Origin: Byssovorax sp.
GTDB taxonomy: Bacteria; Myxococcota_A; Polyangia; Polyangiales; Polyangiaceae
Reading direction: 5' to 3'
Length of the DNA stretch: 49,165 nt
Assembly: GCA_025362495.1 (NCBI GenBank)
Contig: JANYGI010000122.1
Coordinates: forward strand, 1-49,165
Below are positions 7,082 through 16,324 of the stretch, piece by piece. A program made the translations under genes and the position numbers. Within the stretch, counting starts at the first letter, position 1, and every line of letters starts with the position of its first letter. A model generated the notes under the pieces. The model was not told where the DNA came from. It was given only the letters and a program-made list of their open reading frames with translations, and did no database searches.

Positions 7082-8617
7082 TCAGGCCGCTTCCGGCTGG
7101 CGATCGAGCAGGCGCAGCTGGATCGCCTCGGCGATGTGCGGTGATCGGACGGCGACGTCGCCGTCGAGATCGGCGATGGTCCGCGCGACGCGCAGCACCT
7201 TGCCGTAGGCCCGCGCCGAGAGGCCGAGTCGCTCCATGGCCGAGGCGAGGAGCGTTTGCCCGGCGGCGTCGGGCGTGGCGACCCGCTCGAGATCGCGCGG
7301 CGAGAGCGCGGCGTTGGTGGTGGCCTCGACGTCGCGGCGCGAGCGCTCGGTCTGCGCGGCGCGGGCGGCGATGGCCCGGGCCCGCACCGCCGCGGAGGGC
7401 TCGCCGCGCTGGTGCCCTTGCAGGTGAGCGACGTCGACCGGCGGAAGGATGATGTGCAGATCGATGCGGTCGAGCAGAGGCCCGCTGAGGCGAGCGCGGT
7501 ACTGACGGACGCGGTCGGCCGAGCAGGTGCAGCGCCGGGACTTCTCTCCGGAGTAGCCACAAGGACAGGGGTTGACGGCGGCGACCACCAGCGGGCGGGC
7601 CGGGAACGTGGCGCGGACGCGGGCCCGACAGATGGTGATCTGGCCGTCTTCGAGCGGCTGGCGCAGCGACTCGAGGACGTTGCGACGGAACTCGAGGAGC
7701 TCGTCGAGGAACAGGCATCCATGGTGAGCGAGCGAGACCTCGCCGGGCCGCACCGGATCGCCGCCGCCGACGAGGCCCGCCGCGCTCACGGTGTGGTGCG
7801 GGGCGCGGAAGGGGCGAGTCGTGACGACGCCGCGCGGCTCGCCGAGGAGGCCAGCGACGGAGTGGACGGCGGTGATCTCCAGCGCTTCGTCGAGCGTGAG
7901 CGGCGGGAGGATGGTGGGCAGTCGGCGAGCGAGCATGGTCTTCCCCGAGCCGGGAGGGCCGATCATCAGGAGGTTGTGGGCGCCGGCGGCGGCGATCTCG
8001 AGGGCGCGGCGCGCCCCGTGCTGCCCGCGAACATCGGCGAGATCCTGGCTCTGCGGCGTCAGATCCGGTGAGAAGGGCGGCAGTGCCTCGGGGCTTTCGA
8101 GCGGTGATCCCAGGCGAAAGTGATCGACGAGCTCGCCGAGGTGACGGATGAGGTGGACCTCGACGCCGGGCACGCAGGCGGCCTCACGGGCGTTGGCCGC
8201 AGGGACGATGGCGCGCTGGATCCCGCGAGCCACGGCGCCTCGGAGCGAGGGGAGGACGCCGCGGACGGGGCGGATCGCGCCGGTGAGCGAGAGCTCGCCG
8301 AGGAGGGCAATCCGATCGAGCGACTCGGCGGGGATCTTCCCGAGCGCCGCGAGCGTGGCCGCCGCGATGGCCACATCGAACGAGCCGCCGCTCTTCTTGA
8401 GATCGGCCGGAGCGAGGTTCACCGTGATAACGTATTCGTTCAGATCGACGCCGAGCTGCTGGAGCGCGGCGCGGACGCGGACGCGGCTCTCGCGGACGCT
8501 GGCCTCGGGCAGGCCGACCAGCTGGAAGGAGGGGATACCACGGCTGGAGTCGACCTCGACGCGGATCGGGAAGGCATCGAGTCCGAGGAGGGTGAAGGTG
8601 AGCGCAGTGGCTTGCAT
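7082..8617 (-). CDS. comM: ComM/YifB family Mg-chelatase-like AAA+ ATPase (511 aa)
   Basis: ComM is a hexameric helicase that promotes branch migration when incoming DNA is integrated during natural transformation. The N-terminal ChlI-like domain (1-180) has the family patterns [12 protein letters not shown] and [12 protein letters not shown]. Walker A is GPPGSGKT at 220-227, and the sequence continues with [16 protein letters not shown] and an NPCPCGY loop. A C-terminal Mg_chelatase_C domain follows. The length is normal for the family. The start at 8617 follows GAGGG by 10 nt; an in-frame ATG at 8629 is the alternative. It lies just upstream of recA on the same strand, so two recombination genes are side by side. 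Confidence 0.93.
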   Translation of the reverse strand: MQATALTFTLLGLDAFPIRVEVDSSRGIPSFQLVGLPEASVRESRVRVRAALQQLGVDLNEYVITVNLAPADLKKSGGSFDVAIAAATLAALGKIPAESLDRIALLGELSLTGAIRPVRGVLPSLRGAVARGIQRAIVPAANAREAACVPGVEVHLIRHLGELVDHFRLGSPLESPEALPPFSPDLTPQSQDLADVRGQHGARRALEIAAAGAHNLLMIGPPGSGKTMLARRLPTILPPLTLDEALEITAVHSVAGLLGEPRGVVTTRPFRAPHHTVSAAGLVGGGDPVRPGEVSLAHHGCLFLDELLEFRRNVLESLRQPLEDGQITICRARVRATFPARPLVVAAVNPCPCGYSGEKSRRCTCSADRVRQYRARLSGPLLDRIDLHIILPPVDVAHLQGHQRGEPSAAVRARAIAARAAQTERSRRDVEATTNAALSPRDLERVATPDAAGQTLLASAMERLGLSARAYGKVLRVARTIADLDGDVAVRSPHIAEAIQLRLLDRQPEAA

Positions 8618-8748
8618 GCAGACCCTCATTGCGAGTCTCGTGCCGGGCCATCGCTCGTTGAAATCGTTGAGTATTTTTCGAGATGGAGGGTGGCGGAGCC
8701 CGCTCCGGGGTGGCGGCCGCCAGGGGCGCTGTCGGCTCGCGGCGCGGT

Positions 8749-10083
8749 TCAGTCGAGCCGGACGTCGAGGATCACCGGCGCTTGCAGCTGATCGAGCGGG
8801 GCGAGGACACCCGCCTTGTCGAAGCTCCCCCACTGGCTGTTGGCGACGTAGAAGAAGTGCGCGCCGACCAGGGTGCCCAGGGTCGGCTCGCGGTAGCGAG
8901 GGTGGTTTTGCTCGAGCGTCTCCACCGCGGTGATGCGGTCCCCGCCGGGGCCGAGGTGGGCGCGGATCAGGCGATGAGGGGTGATCCCGTTCTGCGTGGC
9001 GACGAGATCGTCTCCGTGGAGCACCAGCGCGTCGAGGCCCGTGAGGAACACGCCGGGCGGGCTCGCGAGCATCGTGACGGAGTGGGTGACGCGGTCGACC
9101 CGAGCGACCCCGTGGGCGTAGTCGGCGATGTACAGAGTCCGCCCGTCCGGCGCGACGGCGATGCCTTGCGGCGACGCGAGGACGCCGGGCGGGAGCAGCA
9201 CCGTGAGCGCGTTTGCGCCTGGATCCGCCGTGTAGACCGCACCCGAGATGGAGTCGGAGACGAAGACGACTCCAGCCGCGTCGATCGCCAGATCGTTGCA
9301 CACGTGGCCTTTGCCGGGCCCCTGCAGAGCGAGCTCGCGGGTGACCTTGCCGGTCGCGAGATCGAGCTGGAACAGGCTGCTCTTGCCCTCGTCTTCGGGG
9401 CGAAAGCCCTCCATGTGCGGGATCATCGCGCTGCACGCGAAGAGGGCATGACGGGGAGCGTCCACCCCGAGCGCGAGCACGGCGCCGAGGCCGTGCTGGC
9501 CCGGAGAGGTGAAGTCGCGCGCGGCGCCGCTGGCGTCGACGCGGACGATCTTGCGCTTGTGAACGCTGCTGACGAAGAAGGCGCCGTCGGTCGGATCGTG
9601 GGCGAGCCCCTCGGGGATCAGGTCTCTCTCGGCGAGCTGGAAGGCGACGACGCTCCGCTCGACGACCGTCGTCTTCAGCGCCGCGAAGAGCAGGCGAACG
9701 GCCTCGAAGCCTGGAGAGCCGGTGAGGGCGGCAAAGTCGGAGTCGGCGGCGATGTCGAAATGAACGCCACCTTCGGCCAGGGCGCGCAAGCTGCGGAGGG
9801 CGCGATCGCCCTGGCCGCTCAGCGCCTGGCCGCAAGCGACGTTGTAGAGGCGCCTTGGCTCGCCGGGGGCAGCGGCGAGGAGGGCCTCGCTCCGGGCGAG
9901 GAAGCAGGCAAAGTCCTTGTGCTCGTACGCCGTGGTGGCCTCTCGCTCCAGCGCGCCGACGTCGAGCGGCGCGCGGGGAGCCGTGGCGAGCACGGCACCG
10001 GAGGCCGGCGGCGTGGGCGCCGGTGTGGCGCCGCACCCCGCGAGGAGGGCAGTCGCGAGCATCGCGTGAAGGGAGCTGCGCAT
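8749..10083 (-). CDS. predicted lipoprotein with SMP-30/NHL-like beta-propeller (444 aa)
   Basis: A signal peptide ends in the lipobox LLAGC, so the mature protein should be lipid-anchored in the envelope. Residues about 45-125 are a helical TPR-like region (YEHKDFACFLARSEALLAAAP, then NVACGQALSGQGDRA). Residues about 145-444 carry beta-propeller blades of the SMP-30/gluconolaconase or NHL kind: EGLAHDPTDGAFFVSSV, NDLAIDAAGVVFVSDS, QGIAVAPDGRTLYIADY. These folds act as lactonases or as binding scaffolds; which applies here is unclear. It is 32 bp from a divergent gene, so a shared promoter region is likely. Confidence 0.75.
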   Translation of the reverse strand: MRSSLHAMLATALLAGCGATPAPTPPASGAVLATAPRAPLDVGALEREATTAYEHKDFACFLARSEALLAAAPGEPRRLYNVACGQALSGQGDRALRSLRALAEGGVHFDIAADSDFAALTGSPGFEAVRLLFAALKTTVVERSVVAFQLAERDLIPEGLAHDPTDGAFFVSSVHKRKIVRVDASGAARDFTSPGQHGLGAVLALGVDAPRHALFACSAMIPHMEGFRPEDEGKSSLFQLDLATGKVTRELALQGPGKGHVCNDLAIDAAGVVFVSDSISGAVYTADPGANALTVLLPPGVLASPQGIAVAPDGRTLYIADYAHGVARVDRVTHSVTMLASPPGVFLTGLDALVLHGDDLVATQNGITPHRLIRAHLGPGGDRITAVETLEQNHPRYREPTLGTLVGAHFFYVANSQWGSFDKAGVLAPLDQLQAPVILDVRLD

Positions 10084-10115
10084 GCGCGCGACGCTAGCAG
10101 ATCAGGAGTCGCCTC

Positions 10116-11579
10116 GTGGCGCCGAGTGATACCCTCCGGCGCGTGACAGCTCTCGAGGCACCGCCGGTGCCGCCCCCCGACGCGCCGCTGCCCTGCGATC
10201 TCGCCGACGCGGTGCGCTTCGTCGCCGCGCCGGATCGCCTCGATTTCGCGAGGCGGCAGCTCCGATCGCGGCGGCGGCTCCAGCTCTTGATCACCTTCTA
10301 CGCGGGCGCGCCGTGCCGCATGGCCAGCGTGCATCTGCTCGCGGGTCACGCGATCACGCTCGGCCGCTTCTGCGGGGTATCGGCGACGTTCGACGCCATC
10401 GGCGAGGAGCTGATGCCCGTCGACGACGCCGGGACGCCGCGATCACCCGCGTGGATCGCCTACGCCGAGGCCGGCGCGGCGAAGAGGCCAGTCGACGTGC
10501 GCGACGAGCTCTGGCTCGCGGCGCACGTCGAGGACAACGAGCGACTCCGCGCGAAGAGGCTCGACGTCGCGTTTGCCGCGGAGGCCGAGCGCCACCCCGC
10601 CGAGCCGATCTGGGGGCTCCTGCGGCAGCACATGGATGTCACCGTCGGCGCGCGCCTCGTCGATCGATCGGCGCTGGCGGGCCTCGTCGCGCACGAGACG
10701 GTGCTCGCCGACGGCCTGCTCGCGGCCCTGGGGCGCCTCGTGCGCACCGGGTGGTTGCTCATCGCGCGCTACGTCGTCGAGGCGGCGCGCGCGGTGGTGA
10801 CGCCCGCGCGCGAGCCCGAGCGTGGCCTCGCCAGCTACCGGCGCGCGGCCCTGGGGCTGGCCTACCATTTCGTGACGGCGTGGGGCGCCGCGCGCGTGGT
10901 CCGACGCGGGCTCCGGCAGCGCCAGCGCGGGCGCGAAGGCACCGGCGACACCTGGCCGCTGCTCGACGAGGTGCTCGGGGAGCGTGCCAGTGAGGTCCAC
11001 CCCATGATCCGGGATTTCTACGAGAATCCCGCGCGTTTCTCGGTCAAGGCGGCCCTCGAGCTCCACACGTTGCCGGCGCGGCTGTGGTCGCGGGTCGCGA
11101 CGTTGCTCGTCGGTCAAGGCCTTTACGAGGCCGACGCGGGCGAGGTCGACGCGCGATTCCGGGTCTTCCGGCGCGCCGACGGATCGATGCATTTCGTCCG
11201 CGAGCTGTATTGCCGCGGGGCGCTGCGCGTCTTCGACTCGGACTTCGTGGTGCGCGAGAGCAAGCTTTACGAGGTGTTCGTCGACATGGGCGTCTCGGTC
11301 GAGATGGACGTGCAGCCGCTGCCGGGAAGGGGCCTGTCCATCCGCGGGGTCAATGTCTATCGGCGCGGCCTCCGCTTGCCGCCCGTGTGGCTCAAGGTGG
11401 TGTTCGAGAGCCGGGTCATCGAGCTGCCCGACGGGGAAGAAGAGCTGCACATCGACGGGCACCTGCGGATGCAGCCGGACGGGCCCGTGGGGCGCTTTCT
11501 GGCGCACAAGGTGCTGCGCCGGCCCGAGGAGCTCGGGTGCATTCACTACCGTGCTCGCCGCGCGGCAGACTCGATGTGA
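10116..11579 (+). CDS. hypothetical protein, possibly DUF4166-like C-terminus (487 aa)
   Basis: The GTG start is preceded by AGGAG at 9 nt. The N-terminal 290 residues are Ala/Arg-rich and helical, with a hydrophobic stretch near 205-230 (RTGWLLIARYVVEAARAVV). The C-terminal 170 residues, starting at HPMIRDFYENPARFSV, are beta-rich and include FRVFRRADGSMHFVREL and a YRARR end. This part resembles DUF4166-type domains in pattern, but I cannot confirm it. No signal peptide or catalytic motif is evident. The stop lies 4 bp before the stop of the convergent START-like gene. Confidence 0.6.
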   Translation: MAPSDTLRRVTALEAPPVPPPDAPLPCDLADAVRFVAAPDRLDFARRQLRSRRRLQLLITFYAGAPCRMASVHLLAGHAITLGRFCGVSATFDAIGEELMPVDDAGTPRSPAWIAYAEAGAAKRPVDVRDELWLAAHVEDNERLRAKRLDVAFAAEAERHPAEPIWGLLRQHMDVTVGARLVDRSALAGLVAHETVLADGLLAALGRLVRTGWLLIARYVVEAARAVVTPAREPERGLASYRRAALGLAYHFVTAWGAARVVRRGLRQRQRGREGTGDTWPLLDEVLGERASEVHPMIRDFYENPARFSVKAALELHTLPARLWSRVATLLVGQGLYEADAGEVDARFRVFRRADGSMHFVRELYCRGALRVFDSDFVVRESKLYEVFVDMGVSVEMDVQPLPGRGLSIRGVNVYRRGLRLPPVWLKVVFESRVIELPDGEEELHIDGHLRMQPDGPVGRFLAHKVLRRPEELGCIHYRARRAADSM

Positions 11580-11582
11580 TCG

Positions 11583-12206
11583 TCAGCCGGGAGGGGGCAT
11601 GTCGAGCAGCTCTGTCGGCTCTTTGCCGGTGCCGAGCCAGCTCCGCGCCGCGCCGGCAGATGGCTTGCCGCCCAGCCACCGTCGCAAAAAGAAGAGGCCA
11701 AAGCGGAGGCGGCTGCGCCTGCGCTCGGGGGCCGTCTCGTCGCCTGCGCACCACTGGCGTAGGGTCTCGAAGCTCCACTCGGTGGCGAGCTGGAGCAGGC
11801 GTCGAAAGACCAGCCAGTCCAGCGCCCGCCCGAGGGCGCCGTGGCGATGATCGTAGTCGTAGACCGTCTTGAAATGGGTGCCGCCCGGGCGCGGCTCGTA
11901 CTGCCAGATCCCGCGGCCGTCGCGGATGATGGATTTCCAGTCTTCGGAGTCGAACTCGAAGGTGGAGTGGCGGAGAGGCGTGGAGTGCAGATACCGACCG
12001 ACGCCGACGATCTCCATGCCGAGGGCGATCCGCGTGCGGTAATCCATGAGGTGATACCCGCGCGCGTCCTTCCCGGGGAGGTAGCCGATCGTCGTGAAGC
12101 GGAGATCCCAGGAGGCGTGCATGTCGGCGTCCTGCGAGCGCTCCCAGACCAGCTCGACGGGGGAGGGGATCCAGGCTTCGACCACGATCTTGCGGGCGGT
12201 GGCCAT
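11583..12206 (-). CDS. SRPBCC/START-like domain protein (207 aa)
   Basis: The N-terminus (IVVEAWIPSPVELVWERSQDADMHASWDLRF) is the typical first strand and helix of the SRPBCC/polyketide-cyclase-like fold. It continues with strand-rich segments and a long C-terminal helix around residues 120-150 (ALGRALDWLVFRRLLQLATEW). These proteins bind hydrophobic ligands in an internal cavity. The basic tail (ERRRSRLRFGLFFLRRWLGG) could associate with membranes. It starts 3 bp after the stop of the membrane-protein gene upstream, so the two are co-transcribed and may act together on a lipid-like ligand. Confidence 0.75.
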   Translation of the reverse strand: MATARKIVVEAWIPSPVELVWERSQDADMHASWDLRFTTIGYLPGKDARGYHLMDYRTRIALGMEIVGVGRYLHSTPLRHSTFEFDSEDWKSIIRDGRGIWQYEPRPGGTHFKTVYDYDHRHGALGRALDWLVFRRLLQLATEWSFETLRQWCAGDETAPERRRSRLRFGLFFLRRWLGGKPSAGAARSWLGTGKEPTELLDMPPPG

Positions 12207-12209
12207 GGA

Positions 12210-12752
12210 CTACGCCTCTGCCACGCCGGCCGCGGGGCGGGCGCGAAAGCGGAGCCAGGCGCGGAGATCGTGGGCGAACATGCCGAGCGCGGTGACGCCC
12301 ATGAACGTCATCATGGCGCGGAGCGGCAGGGGCACCGGCGGAGGATCGAGGACGATCGCCGTGGGCAAGAGTCGATCGGGCCAGACCGTCTGGGCGACCT
12401 GGAGCAGATAGGCCCCGATGAGCAGGCTGAGGACGACGTGCATGAAGTATTCGCCGCGCGGCAGGCCGCCCTGCGCCTTGCGGCTCGCCGTCTCCTCGAG
12501 CACGTCGGCCCAGGCGATGAACACGTCGAGCCCGTAGAGCGCCGCGATGAAGAGCAGCGCCGCGCCGTGGAAGCGCAGGTTGGCCACCCAGAGGAACTGC
12601 GTGGCATAGACGGCGTGCCGCACCGTGTGCCAGAGGACCTCGCGCTGGCACTCGGGGCGCTGCGCGAGGCGGCTCGTGTAGATGTGGAAATAGGCCACGT
12701 CGAACGCGCCGAGCGTCCCGGCGATGATCAGCAGATAGAACGCGGTGGTCAT
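12210..12752 (-). CDS. four- to five-TM integral membrane protein, unknown function (180 aa)
   Basis: Hydrophobic segments are visible at about residues 3-24 (FYLLIIAGTLGAFDVAYF), 62-84 (GAALLFIAALYGLDVFIAWA), 105-125 (HVVLSLLIGAYLLQVA) and 143-163 (LRAMMTFMGVTALGMFA). Several His lie at or near membrane edges (FHIY, WHTVRHAVY, MHVVL), which could suggest haem or metal binding, but no known motif is formed. It is the first gene of a two-gene unit with the START-like protein. No family name is recognised. Confidence 0.7.
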   Translation of the reverse strand: MTTAFYLLIIAGTLGAFDVAYFHIYTSRLAQRPECQREVLWHTVRHAVYATQFLWVANLRFHGAALLFIAALYGLDVFIAWADVLEETASRKAQGGLPRGEYFMHVVLSLLIGAYLLQVAQTVWPDRLLPTAIVLDPPPVPLPLRAMMTFMGVTALGMFAHDLRAWLRFRARPAAGVAEA

Positions 12753-12795
12753 GAGTCCGTTGCCCCGCGCGGAGCCTACACGGAATTCGCGCCCT

Positions 12796-14895
12796 TCACC
12801 GGCTCTTCGCGCGGGCGGCGAGGAGCGGGCGCAGGCCGTTGAGGCAGGCGAGCACGGCCGATCCGTTGCTGAGCAGCGTCGCCAGCACCGGCGAGATCAG
12901 GCCCGGGATCGAGAGCGCGTAGCAGAGCGAGTTCACCCCGAAGCTGATCCCGTTGTTCTGGCGGATGATGCCGATGGCGCCGCGCGAGAGATCGATGGCC
13001 TCGACCAGCTTGTGGAGATCGGCCGTCATCAGGACGATGCCCGCCGTCTCGCGCGCGATCTCGGCGCCCGCGCAGACCGAGACGCCGATGTCGGCGTACG
13101 AGAGGGCGGGCGAGTCGTTGATGCCGTCGCCGACCACCGCGACGACGCGGCCCTCACGGCGGAAGCGCTGCGCCATCTCGGCCTTGTCCTCGGGGAGCAT
13201 CTCCGCGAAGAAGCGGTCGATGCCGAGCTCGCGCGCGACGTGAGCGGCCACGGCGGGGCCGTCGCCGGTGAGCATGACGATGTCGTCGACGCCGCGGGCG
13301 CGGAGATCGCGGATGAGGTCGCGGCTCTCGGCGCGGATCTCGTCGCGGTAGGCCAGCGTCGCCGCGTGGACGCCGTCGACGGCGAGGAACAGCACCGATT
13401 TGGCCGCGGCGTCGAGGGCGCTCCGGACCTGCAAATCAAGGCGATCCGTGACGCCGAGCTCCGCGAGGAAGCGCTGGCTCCCGAGCTGCACGGTGCGGCC
13501 GCGGACCACCGACTCGATCCCCTTGCCGACGAAATAGCTCGAGCTCTCGCGCTCGGGGACGTCGAGGCCGAGGCTCGCCGCGAGGCGGATCACCGCCTGC
13601 GAGACCGGGTGCGTCTGCCGCGCCGACGCCGACGCCGCGAGCGTGGCCGCCTCGCGACAGGTGAGCACGTCGTGCACGAGCACGTCGGTGATCTCGGGGA
13701 CGCCGCGCGTGAGCGTGCCCGTCTTGTCGAAGATCACCGTCGAGACGCGCGCCAGCTTCTCGAGGTACGCGCCGCCCTTGATCAGGATCCCGCGGCGCGC
13801 GGCGGCGTTCATCGAGGCCAGCACCGTCGTCGGCGCCGAGACGCGCGGCCCGGTACCGAAGTCGACCGTGAGGATCGCCGCGAGCCGGTTCATGTCGGCC
13901 GTCGCGAGGAACACCAGCGCCGAGCAGCCGAGCGCCGGCGCGACGAGGCGATCGGCCACCATCTCGGCGTGGTTCTGGATCCGCGTCTCGGCGATGGGCG
14001 CGTCCTCGATCAGGCGCACGGTGCTCGCCGCCTTGGTGTCGCGGCCGACGCGCTCGGCCTTCACGTAGAGCTTCCCCTCGCTGAGGAGCGTGGCGGCGAA
14101 GACGCGATCGTCGACGCCCTTCACGACGGGCAGCGACTCGCCCGTGAGCGCCTGCTGATCGACCACGGCGCGCCCCTGGATCACGACGCCGTCGACCGCG
14201 ATCGCCGAGCCCGTGTAGATCACGACGACGTCGCCGACGACGAGCTCGGCGACCGGGATCTGGACCTTGGTGTCGCCGCGGACGACCCAGGCGAGATCGT
14301 GCTCGTACTCGAGCAGATCGCGGATCGCGCGGCGAGCGCGGGCCTGGGTGAGATCGCGGATGTGATCGCCGACCGCGATCAGCCAGACGATGCCCGCGGC
14401 GTTGAGCACGTCGCCCGTCGCGGTGGCGGCGAGGATCGCCAGGGCGTCGAGGAGATCGACGTTGAGTTTCTTTCGTCGAACGAGCGCGTCCCACGCGCGC
14501 TTGAAGACCGGGACGGCCGTCACCGCGAGGAAGGGGTACGCCGCGAACGGCAGCGACGGCCCGACGGCGAGCGACACGAGCAGGCCCGCGCTGGCCCAGT
14601 AGAGCGTGCGCGGGGGGCCGTCGTTCGCCGCGGCTGCCGCGGGGAGCGCGAGCGGGGCCGCGTCGGCGGGCGCCGTCGCCGCGGTCCAGGTGATCGTCGC
14701 GACGTCGACGGCCGCGGGATCGTGCTCGACGATCACGCTCGCGGCGCCGAGCGCGATCCGCACCGCGCTCACGCCCGGCAGGCGGCGCAGCGTCGCTTCG
14801 AGCGCGGGGCCGTACGCGCCCTCGTCGCGCAGCCGCGCCACGCGGAGGCGGACGCGGCCGGGGATCGCGTGGACGACGACGGCGCGGGCGTCCAT
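12796..14895 (-). CDS. P1-type heavy-metal-like ATPase lacking the CPx motif (699 aa)
   Basis: An N-terminal HMA-like ferredoxin fold (HAIPGRVRLRV) lacks the CxxC metal site. The ATPase core is intact: the TGES actuator motif (ALTGESLPV), the phosphorylation site DKTGTLT, the nucleotide-binding HP (QTHPVSQAV), and the hinge GDGINDSPAL. The metal-binding transmembrane helix normally has CPC/CPx, or SCALxLATP in the CtpC-like branch. Here it reads DFGTGPRVSAPTTV, so no cysteine is present, and the transported ion may not be a thiophilic metal. The start at 14895 overlaps the TGA of the upstream HMA-like gene by one base. Confidence 0.88.
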   Translation of the reverse strand: MDARAVVVHAIPGRVRLRVARLRDEGAYGPALEATLRRLPGVSAVRIALGAASVIVEHDPAAVDVATITWTAATAPADAAPLALPAAAAANDGPPRTLYWASAGLLVSLAVGPSLPFAAYPFLAVTAVPVFKRAWDALVRRKKLNVDLLDALAILAATATGDVLNAAGIVWLIAVGDHIRDLTQARARRAIRDLLEYEHDLAWVVRGDTKVQIPVAELVVGDVVVIYTGSAIAVDGVVIQGRAVVDQQALTGESLPVVKGVDDRVFAATLLSEGKLYVKAERVGRDTKAASTVRLIEDAPIAETRIQNHAEMVADRLVAPALGCSALVFLATADMNRLAAILTVDFGTGPRVSAPTTVLASMNAAARRGILIKGGAYLEKLARVSTVIFDKTGTLTRGVPEITDVLVHDVLTCREAATLAASASARQTHPVSQAVIRLAASLGLDVPERESSSYFVGKGIESVVRGRTVQLGSQRFLAELGVTDRLDLQVRSALDAAAKSVLFLAVDGVHAATLAYRDEIRAESRDLIRDLRARGVDDIVMLTGDGPAVAAHVARELGIDRFFAEMLPEDKAEMAQRFRREGRVVAVVGDGINDSPALSYADIGVSVCAGAEIARETAGIVLMTADLHKLVEAIDLSRGAIGIIRQNNGISFGVNSLCYALSIPGLISPVLATLLSNGSAVLACLNGLRPLLAARAKSR

Positions 14896-15425
14896 CAAGC
14901 GCCCGCGCCGGGCGCAGGCGCCGCGGCCAGCGGTGGCTCGATCAAGCGGCGGATCGCGCCCTGATTGAGCACCGCGAAGGAGTCGAAGGCGTACATGAGA
15001 AAGACGATCCAGTGCGGCGTCGGGCCGGCGCGGCCGGTGAGGAGGCGAGCGACGCCGACGCTCGCCAGCACGCCGGGGACGACGAGCTTGAGATCCAGGT
15101 GGCCCGCGGCGCGCGTCGGCACGCCCCGCCCCGCGGGGTCGGGCGCGGGCGGCGGGCTCCACGTGAGCTCGCGGACGCCCCAGCGAAGCAGCGTCGGGTT
15201 CGCCGCGAGCTTCGCCAGCAGCGCGTCGAGCGTGATCGCCGGATCGTGCTCGACGACGAGGCTCGCGGCGGGCGAGCTGGCGCGGGCGGCGCGGATGCCC
15301 GGGAGCGCGCCGACGGCGCTCGCGAGGCGCGAGGCCTCGTCCGGCTGCCCGCGGAGCGGCTCGACGCGCAGGCGCAGCCGGCCCGGGATCGCGTGATGGA
15401 TGGAGAGCGGCGGCGATATCGACAT
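14895..15425 (-). CDS. HMA-like domain membrane protein, partner of the P-type ATPase (176 aa)
   Basis: The protein opens with the same HAIPGRLRLRVEPL pattern as the ATPase next to it, again without CxxC. It then has a ferredoxin-like domain to about residue 80 and a C-terminal region with one or two membrane segments (LVVPGVLASVGVARLL and WIVFLMYAFDSFAVLN). Small HMA-like membrane proteins beside CtpC-like P-type ATPases are known; they probably act as subunits or chaperones. It is translationally coupled to the ATPase. A GAGGGAAG site precedes its ATG. Confidence 0.75.
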   Translation of the reverse strand: MSISPPLSIHHAIPGRLRLRVEPLRGQPDEASRLASAVGALPGIRAARASSPAASLVVEHDPAITLDALLAKLAANPTLLRWGVRELTWSPPPAPDPAGRGVPTRAAGHLDLKLVVPGVLASVGVARLLTGRAGPTPHWIVFLMYAFDSFAVLNQGAIRRLIEPPLAAAPAPGAGA

Positions 15426-15468
15426 TACGGTCTTCCCTCGAGGTGCAGGAGAGATGGTGTCGAGAGGG

Positions 15469-15717
15469 CTAGTCGGCGACGCGAGCTCTCGTGGCGTCGA
15501 GATCCGTTTGCGCGGCGCGCTTGCTCACCTCGATCTCGTGCCTGGCCTCGGCGATCACGTCGTTGAGCTGCTCGTGACCCTCGTGGGCGGCCTGCGTGAG
15601 CGCCTCGGCGGCGGTGATTCCCAGCTTGATGCTCTCTTTCAGCGCGACCCGATAGGTCTTCTTCCCGATCGCGAAGAGCCCGGCGCCGATGAGAATGCCG
15701 AGGACGATTTCCCCCAT
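15469..15717 (-). CDS. DUF5132-like small membrane protein (82 aa)
   Basis: One N-terminal transmembrane helix (IVLGILIGAGLFAIGKK) is followed by a long amphipathic helix rich in Ala, Glu and Lys (SIKLGITAAEALTQAAHEG onward). The size and this pattern fit DUF5132-type proteins, which are often encoded next to P-type ATPases of this group. The start at 15717 follows GGGAGG by about 9 nt; an upstream in-frame ATG at 15744 lacks such a site. It is the first gene of a three-gene operon with the HMA-like protein and the ATPase. Confidence 0.7.
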   Translation of the reverse strand: MGEIVLGILIGAGLFAIGKKTYRVALKESIKLGITAAEALTQAAHEGHEQLNDVIAEARHEIEVSKRAAQTDLDATRARVAD

Positions 15718-15967
15718 GACGATGCCTCCCTCTCCTGCGGTCACGCGGCTTCCACCGCTGCTTCGAGGAAGAGTATGCGGCGCAGCTTAGCAGTCAGATC
15801 CCGAGTCGCTAAAGGTTTTGCGGCGGGATCACGGGCGAACCGGACAAGGCTGGATGAAGACGGAGGGTGGTTGCCACGCGATCGTGAATCGATGGCGGCG
15901 AGCCCGTCGCGCCGGGAGCGGCTCCGCGGTGGTGCTCGGCGGTCTTCGATGGTTACATCCACGGCGA

Positions 15968-16324
15968 ATGGTGGCGATCCCGGACGAAGAGCTCGACTGT
16001 TTGACCTGCGGGGCGTGCTGTCGCGAGGGCAGCGACGGGCGGATCCTGATCCCCGAGGCCGATCTGGTGCGCTGGCGACGCCTCGGGCGTGACGACCTCG
16101 CCGAGGCGATCGTGCCGGGGCACTTCGGCGAGGTGGCGTTCGCGCACCGCGACGACGGCGCGTGCGTTCACCTCGGGACAGAGGCGAGCGTGAACGCCTG
16201 CTCGATCTACGAGATCCGCGGGACCACCTGCCGCGAGTTCGAGCGGGGCAGCCGGCAGTGCCGCGAGTTCCGTCGCGCCGCGGGGGTCGATCCGAAGACG
16301 GCGATCAGCGCGAAGGCGACCTGA
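15968..16324 (+). CDS. YkgJ-type Fe/Zn-cluster protein (118 aa)
   Basis: The signature CLTCGACCREG is near the N-terminus, followed by CVHL, CSIY, R-x-x-x-C-R-x-F-E and a last Cys. This is the usual eight-Cys arrangement of the YkgJ (CxxCxxCC) family, whose proteins are thought to coordinate a zinc or iron-sulfur cluster. Their substrates are unknown. The ATG at 15968 directly precedes the conserved core; a longer frame upstream adds low-quality Arg-rich sequence. The 3' end overlaps the convergent transglutaminase gene by 20 bp. Confidence 0.85.
   Translation: MVAIPDEELDCLTCGACCREGSDGRILIPEADLVRWRRLGRDDLAEAIVPGHFGEVAFAHRDDGACVHLGTEASVNACSIYEIRGTTCREFERGSRQCREFRRAAGVDPKTAISAKAT

Noticed and set aside
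7082-10036. A 984-codon minus frame that would fuse comM to an upstream domain
   Set aside because: The upstream 470 codons are Arg-rich and overlap the beta-propeller lipoprotein in another frame; ComM starts with its own ribosome binding site at 8617.
12745-14964. 739-codon plus-strand frame rich in Arg, Glu, Asp and His
   Set aside because: It is the antisense of the P-type ATPase; no start signal and composition typical of shadow frames.
15741-15962. 73-codon minus-strand frame upstream of the DUF5132-like gene
   Set aside because: No ribosome binding site, Arg/Ser-rich composition, and overlap with the promoter region of two divergent units.
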